Shown here in pieces: positions 7,069 to 14,100 of a DNA stretch of 14,985 nt. The translations under genes were made by a program, and so were the position numbers. The stretch spans positions 734,562 through 749,546 of the forward strand of contig MU646415.1 in assembly GCA_026770585.1 (NCBI GenBank), in the 5' to 3' direction. The stretch's first letter is position 1; every line of letters starts with the position of its first letter. This stretch comes from Baffinella frigidus (Eukaryota; Cryptophyceae; Cryptomonadales; Baffinellaceae). Below the pieces are notes generated by a model, which had not been told where the DNA came from, did no database searches, and saw nothing but the letters and a program-made list of their open reading frames with translations.

Positions 7069-7188
7069 GAGCGGGGGCCGACGGGGGTACAATCCCTCCG
7101 CTGTCTCTTAACTCCAGGGACGATTGAACCTGTTGATAGACTCAGGGTTCGGGGGAGGCGACACGAGACAAGAAGATGTCGAAAGGTC

Positions 7189-7234
7189 ACCTACCCAGAG
7201 TCGTATATCACCAAGTATACAACGTATACTAAGA
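7189..7234. repeat. 46-bp repeat with GTATACAACGTATAC, copy 1
   Basis: Identical to 12562-12607 except at two positions seen by eye. The core GTATAC-AAC-GTATAC is palindromic and is preceded by CGTATATCACCAA. Confidence 0.8.
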
Positions 7235-7290
7235 TTGTTTTTGGGCAACGAAAATTACGACACAGATGCTTTCCTGTTGATGATCAACAC

Positions 7291-7348
7291 GGCCGTAGGG
7301 GCCTAGGGGGGGTCATATGCAATATGAGGTCCTAGGGGCCCTACGGCC
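7291..7348. repeat. GGCCGTAGGGG foldback
   Basis: GGCCGTAGGGGCCTAGG faces CCTAGGGGCCCTACGGCC around TCATATGCAATATGA, itself nearly palindromic. It leads into TACCGTAGGCAATACCGTAGG, the block shared with 2960-2999. Confidence 0.65.
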
Positions 7349-7461
7349 TACCGTAGGCAATACCGTAGGCCTAACTACCCGGGCGCCGGGCCGCTGCGCC
7401 CCTTCTCTCCAGCTGCCCGGCGGCCGGATCGGGTGCCGACGGGGGTAACAAACCCGCTATC

Positions 7462-7649
7462 TCTGTCTTGAGTGTTATTCTGGCTCGTCCTTAAAAGTAT
7501 TTAAGAGTAGAAATCCAGTACAAAGGGGCGAATAGAAAGCCTTTAGGGCGCGCCAGAATAAAACTCAGACAGAGCTAGATCCTCTATCTCTGTCGTGAGT
7601 GAAACTGAGCTCGCCATGAAAGACATCACCAAAATACATTTATGGCGAG
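7462..7649. repeat. Two adjacent small foldbacks
   Basis: CTCTGTCTTGAGTGTTATTC (with TGGC) near 7463-7486 pairs with GCCAGAATAAAACTCAGACA near 7551-7573. CTCGCCAT 7610-7617 then pairs with ATGGCGAG 7642-7649. No frame of note. 7735-7930 beyond is unique AT/GC-mixed sequence ending in a pyrimidine-rich run. Confidence 0.55.
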
Positions 7650-7657
7650 TCCACGTT

Positions 7658-7707
7658 TACGTAGGCAGAGCTAGGCTTTCACATTCATCAACGGCGCTTT
7701 CCTCGTG
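7658..7707. repeat. Upstream copy of the ankyrin gene's 5' edge
   Basis: The 50 bp TACGTAGGCAGAGCTAGGCT... to TTTCCTCGTG repeats 7931-7980, which spans the acceptor-like TACGTAG and the leader of exon 1. The copy diverges exactly before the region of the start codon and runs into a 28-bp palindrome at 7705-7732 (GTGATCAATGAAT, GA, complement). Confidence 0.85.
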
Positions 7708-7904
7708 ATCAATGAATGAATTCATTGATCACCCGATCAATCCTCTCGGGATCCATGCTGACAGAATAAATGTCGAGCTCCTGCTCCTCGCTGTATGAAT
7801 CAGAGCACGCAGACAAAAAGGAGGGGTGCTCGGGAGCCAAAAGGAAGGGATTCAATGTGATAAAGACCCTTTTAACACCCTCTGTGGGGCAGTGGTGGTG
7901 TGCT

Positions 7905-7937
7905 GTCCCCTCTCCCTACCGCCCTCTCTCTACGTAG
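7905..7937 (+). promoter_or_regulatory. Pyrimidine tract and splice acceptor before exon 1
   Basis: CCCCTCTCCCTACCGCCCTCTCTCTACGTAG|G is a strong polypyrimidine tract ending in AG|G at 7937. It could be the acceptor of a 5' UTR intron or, if the organism trans-splices leaders as dinoflagellates do, the leader acceptor. An in-frame TAG at 7945-7947 shows the coding frame cannot extend upstream of this exon. Confidence 0.5.
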
Positions 7938-7955
7938 GCAGAGCTAGGCTTTCGC

Positions 7956-8027
7956 ATGCATCAACGGCGCTTTCCTCGTGTGGATGAATGTTGCTCCGAC
8001 GTTGACCCAATTTTTGACGGCAGATAA
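7956..8027 (+). other. Overlapping upstream ORF in exon 1
   Basis: The first ATG after the acceptor (7956) opens a 23-codon frame MHQRRFPRVDECC... that stops at TAA 8025-8027, past the ankyrin start codon at 7984 in another frame. If the exon begins at 7938 this uORF would lie in the leader and could dampen translation. It may also be fortuitous. Confidence 0.35.
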
Positions 8028-8112
8028 GCTGAACCACGCGGCACGGAAGGGCGAAGTCGCCGAGGTGAAAGCGCTCCTCGAGGGTGGCGCCGACCCCAAC
8101 CACGTCGATCAG
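7984..8112 (+). CDS. Ankyrin gene exon 1 (start, ANK1)
   Basis: ATG 7984 is the first in-frame ATG after the TAG at 7945. 43 codons begin MNVAPTLTQFLTADKL and continue through NHAARKGEVAEVKALLEGG and ADPNHVDQ, a typical capping first ANK repeat. The donor is CAG|GTGTCC, phase 0. Echo copies of this 3' edge lie at 8200-8214 and 8291-8347 in intron 1, the second still reading VKALLEGGSDPNHVDQ before GTGTCCCCC. Confidence 0.8.
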
Positions 8113-11100
8113 GTGTCCCCCCTAGGGTCTAGGGGGTTAGGGTTCGGGGGTGAGGGTCTAGGGTCTAGGGTCTAGGGTTGAGCGTTCTGGGTTTCGGATC
8201 AGGTGTCCCCCCAAGGGTTTAGGGGGTTCGGGTTCGGGGGTTAGGGTCTAGGGTCTAGGGTTCGGCGTTCCGGGTTCCGGGTGCAGGGGTTGATGTGAAA
8301 GCGCTGCTTGAGGGCGGCTCCGACCCCAACCACGTTGATCAGGTGTCCCCCCTAGGGGTAAACCCTACATCCTAGACCCGAAACCCTAAGCCCGAAACCC
8401 CAAACCCCAACCCCGAAATCCCAAACCCTAAACCCCAACCCCTAAACCCCAAACCTTAAACCCCAAACCCCGAACCCCAAACCCTAAACCCCAAACCCCA
8501 AACCCCAAACCCTAAACCCTAAATCAGGAGGGCTACACCGCGCTGCACCTCGCAGCCGTTGGGGGGGATCTTCCGGTACCCTCAACCCCAACCGACCTTC
8601 AGACTCCCCCTTATCATCAAACCTCAAACATCAAACCCTAAACCCTAGGCAGCCGTGGGAGGGGATCTTCCGGTAATCGCTCCAAACCCTAAACGTGTTA
8701 AACTCTAAACCTTGTTAGGCAATGAATTATCAATCTCTCTACACCCCAACCGAGCTTCAGGCCGTGGGAGGGGATCTTCCGGTACCCTCAACACCAACCG
8801 ACCTTCAGACTCCCCCTTACCCTCAAACCTCAAACCCTAAACCCTAGGCAGCTGTTGGCGGCGGTCTCCCGGTAACGCATCGATTCCCACTCAGCAGGCT
8901 CCGTTGACTTCGGGAATCTCCAAAGTTGATTCTCACCCGGGAACCACGGCAAAAGTCAGCAAATCTCGCCCGGAAATCCGGGTGAATAGGACATCAGTGG
9001 CTGCTAAGTGGTTGATGCTTTACATCAAAGTCATCTTTTCAATAACTAGCGGCCGTCGGAGGGGATCTCCCGGTAATCGCTCTAAACCCTCAACCCTGAA
9101 CCCTAACCCCCTGAACCCTGACCCTGGAACCCGGAACCCGGAACTCGGAACCCGGAACCCCAACTCCGAACCCTGAACCCTAAACCCTCGCCCCCAGAAC
9201 CCTACACCCTAGACCCTATTCCAGTGAACCCTGAACCCTGAACCCTGAACCTATTTCGGTACTGCACTGCCAGGGCGGAGTTTTTGTAGTAGTCAACTCA
9301 AGGCAAAAATCGATTTTCGAAGCACCCAATCTGGGTACCTCGTCTCCAAGTTGACAGATTTTGTGGGTGAATTGACTTTTACAAAATCTCTGGCCTGGCA
9401 GTGTACTGTGGCAGATAGGTTGTTTCAGAGCTGTTGCGCGGGGCGGGAGCTGTCTCGTTGGGGAACGTGTTTAACTTATTCCAGAAAACGTGTTTCAAAC
9501 GGTTTTAACAGCACCTGGTGGTACTTCAAACCGTCAGAAACGACGGAATGGCTCCACCGCCACAGGCGAACCTGAAACCCGTTTCGGTTCGTTCGCGGAT
9601 AGGTGGTGTGGGAGCTCCTTAACCCTGAATCCTAAACCTTAAACCCTAAATCCTCAATTTTCCATAGGTGGTGCGGGAGCTGCTGCGGGGGGGGGTGGCG
9701 GTCAACTTTGGGTCCATGTTCGGGCTCACGGCCCTCATCGCTGCTTCTGAGGGCGGTACTAGCCCCACACCCCGAACCTAACCCTGAACCCTGAACCCTG
9801 AACCCTGAACCCTGCACCATAAACCCTCATCACTGTTTTTGAGGGCGATACTACCGCCTTTGTAAAGCATGTGATGCTCCTAGAACCAAACTTGACCCCT
9901 TAACCCTAAGCCCTAACCCCTGAACACTGAACACTGATCACTGAACACTTAACACTGAACACTGAGGTTGACTTTGGGTCGATGTTCGGGCTCACAGCCC
10001 TTATCGCTGCGTGTGAGGGCGGTACTTGCTACCCTCTCTCTCTCGCTTCATTGCTCTCAGTCTTTGGGAAAGTGATCAACTTAACTATCTGCTACAGGGT
10101 CAGGGTTCAGGGTTTGCGTGATCGTCGGTAGCAGATAGTTGATAGCTGTGGAGCAGCCCCGCCGGCAGGCTCGTGAACGCCCGCGTGACCGGTCACGCGG
10201 ACGCCGAAGCCAACTGTCCGAGGTGACTGCCTTGCGACGATCACGCTAACCCTGAACCCTGACCCTGAACCCTGAATCCTAAACCCTGAAATCTAAACTC
10301 TGAACCCTGGACTCTGCACCCTGACCCCTGAATCCTGACCCCTGAACCCAAAACCCTGAACTCTGCACCCTGAACTCTGAATCCTACACCCTGAAACCTG
10401 AACCTTGAACCCAAAACCTCAAACCCTAAACCCTGAAACCTGAACCCTGAACCATAAACCATAAACCATAAACCATAAACCCGAAACCCTGAACCCTGAA
10501 CCCTGAACCCTGCACTCTGAACCCTGAACCCTGAACCCTGAACCCTGAACCCTGAACCCTAAACCCTGAAGCCTGAACCCGAAACACTAAATATTAAATA
10601 CTCAGTACTCAATACTCAACCCTAAACCTTAAACCATAAACCATAAACCATAAACCAAGGTTTATGGTAACCTTTCAACCCTGAGGCAGGCTTCCTCGAC
10701 GTGGTGAAGGAGCTTCTGATGGGGGGAACCCTGAACCCTGATGGGGGGAACCCTGAACCCTGAACCATAAACCCTAAACCCTAAACCCTAAACCCTGAAC
10801 CCTGAACCCTGCACCCTGCACTCTAAACCCTGAACCCCACACCCTGAACCCTGAACCCTAAATAACAAATAATAAATAATAAATGATAAATACTCAACAC
10901 TCAACACTTAAATATAATGCAGGCTTCCTCGACGTGGTGAAGGAGCTTCTGATGGGGGGAGCGACGGTCAACCAGGCACCTCACCCCCACACCCGAAACC
11001 GTGAGAGAAGGGACACCGCAAAAGGAGACCCCGCACTATTTTCTTCTCTCCCGGGGTGCACCCGGGAGCGACGGTCAACCATAAATGATAAATACCATAA

Positions 11101-14100
11101 ATGATAAATAGTATTTATCATTCAACCAGGCACCGAACCTCGAAACCCTACCACGCCAGAGTGCAGGAGGGTATTGAATTTTTTAAAACCTTTCTGACAA
11201 GGTTCTCTGACTTTTGAAAACCTCTGCCTTTAGGGGAAATTGACTTTTGGCAACCCCTTCCAGGAATCTGGCTTGGTAAGGGGTTGAATGGTGCGGACAA
11301 GGGTTTCCCGGGGCTGAAAATCAGGGTTTTCTCGGCTCGTTGAGGTCCAGAAAAACCACTTTGTAAGATGTGGTGAAGGAGCTTCTGATGGGGGGTGCGA
11401 CGGTCGACCAGGCACGTAACCCCCACACCCGAAACCGTGAGAGAAGGGACACCGCAAAAGGAGAACCCGCACCCCCCCCCGGGTGCACCCGGGTGATGGA
11501 ACGGTGCGAGAACTGTCTACGAGGAGACAGTTGCCTGATTCAATCAGGCAACGTTTCGCCAGATATGGGTTTCCGAGTTCACCAGATAGGGGTTGTCTGA
11601 TTGAATCAGGCACCTCACCCGGCAACCCCTATCCGCAAAACGAGAAGGGACGCCGATATATATATATTACCCTGGAATTTAACCGGAATTTCGCCTTGAC
11701 TTCTAGGCGAAAAGGTCCTCGGCCGCTGCTAAGTGGGTGCGACGTTGAACCAGGAACATCACCTGTACACCCCTGTCTGGCGAAACGTTCGAGCCATCTG
11801 CACGTTTCCGTAGGTAACTCCCTTTTCGCCCCGCACCCGGAGGCGAAAAGGTCTGCAGAATCTGAAGACCATGTTTGGTCTTCGCAGACACACACTTTCG
11901 CAACGTTTCACGTCTACACGGGCACCTTTTTCGAGAGAAAGAAGTAGAATTTCGATGTTTTCTGGTCATTTCGGACACAAATCTCAAAATTTGTCTCTTG
12001 ATGTAAAAAACGCAACGTTTCACGAATATTCTTCATGAAAACGTAGCCCTTTCGGTATCCGGGTGCGGGTCCGCTCCGTGCGCCTTGATTTTTAGTCGGC
12101 GATTCATCTTTCCAGTAACGTCCGCTAAACGCGCTGTTTCGAGGTTCATGGTACACAGCGAAGTTTAAGTCGGCAGTTCAAAAAAACAAAACGTCCGAAA
12201 AAATTACTAACGTAGGTGAATGAGGGGCAACGGCGCTGCTCGTCGAAAGGTCGGTTAAGAACATGTCTTTGTACCGAACAATTCTTGGTCCGTACCACGA
12301 ACATACATGGCCCGATCTCATGCGGAAACGGTTTTGATTTAAAACCATTGGATTCAATGAAAATTGCCACACGAATTCTTTAATATTACTAGTAAAACTC
12401 ATTGCGTGTGGTAAATTTCATTGCCAGAAAGTTTTAAATTAAAACCGTTTCCCTATGAGATCTGCGAAGCCCGCCGTGTGGTAGAAAAACTGACATTTTC
12501 ATGGGTGGTACACTCAGGGTTGGTTGGGGAGGTCACCCGAGAGAGAAGATACTCTCGAGAGACCTACCCAGCGTCGTATATCACCAAGTATACAACGTAT
12601 ACGAAGAAAAAACGTCCGCTCTCTCCGTAGGTGAATGAGGACATGTCTGTGTACCGAACAATGCGTGGTCGGTACCGTTTCATGAGTCGCTTTACATAGT
12701 TCTCGCATCTTTCCAGTAACGTCCGCTCTCTCTCCCGTAGGTGAATGAAAACGGGGCGTCGGCCCTGCTCGTCGCAACCGAAGAAGAAAAGAAAAAGTTG
12801 TAACGGCCGTATAACGTTTGTAAACGCGCTGTAACCGAACAATGCTTGGTCAGTACCGTTTCATGGGTCGCTGAGGTGGAGGACGTCGACGGCCAGCGCC
12901 TAACCCCTGACATTTTCATGGGACATGCTTAGGTCCGCTCTCTCTCCCGTAGGTGAATGAGGACGGGGCGTCGGCCCTGCTCGTCGCGGTCGAAGAGGGC
13001 CACCTTGACGTTGTGCGCGAGCTGTGCAAGGCCCACGCGGACGTCGACAAGGTCTCGCCCCGCCTCCGGACGGATAGGCCCGCCTCGGGACAAAGGGCCT
13101 TGGGATAGATAGGCCCGCCGCGGGACACCATAATCTTTAAGTTTTCGGGGTATAGGCCCGCCTCCGGACACCATGATCCCTAAGTTGACAAGGGATAGGC
13201 CCGCCGCGGGACGGATAGGCCCGCTTCGGGACACCCTAAACCCTAAGTTGGCCACCTTGATGTTGTGCGCGAGCTCTGCAAGGCCCACGCGGACGTCGAC
13301 AAGGTATAGGCCCGCCTCCGGACGGATAGGCCCGCCTCGGGACACCCGAAACCCTAAGTTGACAAGGTCTAGCTTCGCCGCGGGACATCTGACAACCAAA
13401 CACCGCAACCCGAAACCCGAAACCCGAAACCACAAATCGGGACTCCGAATCTCAACGTTGTGCGCGAGCTGTGCAAGGCCCACGCGGACGGACGTCGACA
13501 AGGTAGAGGCCCGCCTCCAAAGGATAGGCCCGCCCTAGGACGGATAGGCCCGCCTCCGGACGGATAGGCCCGCGTCCGGATGGACAGGCCCGCCTCCGGA
13601 CACCATAATCCCTAACCATAAACCCTAAGTTGACCCTTAACCATAAACCCTAAGTTGACAAGGTCTCGCTCCGCCTCCGGACAGAGAGCCTCGGGATAGA
13701 TCGGCCCGCCTCCGGACGGATAGACCCGCATTGGAACTGAGCGCCTCTGGATAGATAGGCCCGCCTCCGGACACCCTTAATCCCTAAGTTGACAAGGTAT
13801 AGGCCCGCTTCGGAACGGATAGGCCCGCCTCGGGACACCCGAAACCCTAACCATGAACCCTAAGTTGGCAAAGTCTCGCCCGCCTCCGGACGGATAGGCC
13901 CGCATGGGAACAGAGGGCCTCGAGACAGATAGGCCTGCCGCGGGACACCATCATCCCTAAGTTGACAAGGGATAGGCCCGCCTCGGGACCGACATGCCCG
14001 CATTGGAACTGAGCGCCTCTGGACAGATAGGCCCGCCTCGGGATAGACAGGCCCGCCTCCGGACACCCTTAATCCCTAAGTTGACAAGGGATAGGCCCGC

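Larger units (their letters stand above)
8576..9667 (+). repeat. Intron 2: exon-edge echoes, telomere-like repeats, dispersed repeat
   Basis: Contains the four exon 2 donor echoes and a roughly 100-bp tandem duplication (8576-8680 against 8783-8880, sharing AACCGACCTTCAGACTCCCC). It also holds the inverted dispersed repeat near 8900-9010, CCCTGAA/CCCGGAA heptamer drift at 9080-9250, the foldback at 9256-9410 and one echo of the exon 3 acceptor edge at 9597-9618 (ATAG|GTGGTGTGGGAGCTCC). 9411-9596 is mostly unique sequence without a recognised gene. Confidence 0.7.
10976..12952 (+). repeat. Intron 4: duplicated exon edges, hairpins, A3 foldback
   Basis: About 2 kb without an independent gene. 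It holds further copies of the exon 4 donor edge (11066-11132 interrupted, 11388-11414, 11738-11756) and of the block CACCGCAAAAGGAGA (about 11010 and 11450). Hairpins occur at 11048-11068, 11100-11122, 11251-11286, 11511-11532, 11531-11551, 11821-11851 and 11864-11883. A 14-bp inverted pair AACGTTTCGCCAGA lies at 11550-11563 and 11776-11789. Three decoy copies of the exon 5 acceptor edge end at 12215, 12630 and 12740. TGTACCGAACAATGCTTGGT-like repeats lie near 12270, 12650 and 12835. Confidence 0.7.

Noticed and set aside
9632-10462. Minus-strand frames rich in GFRVQGSGF
   Set aside because: Translations of the CCCTGAA heptamer, with no independent coding evidence.
12929-13501. 190-codon minus-strand frame
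   Set aside because: It is antisense to ankyrin exon 5 and its echoes plus minisatellite; the protein is a translated repeat.
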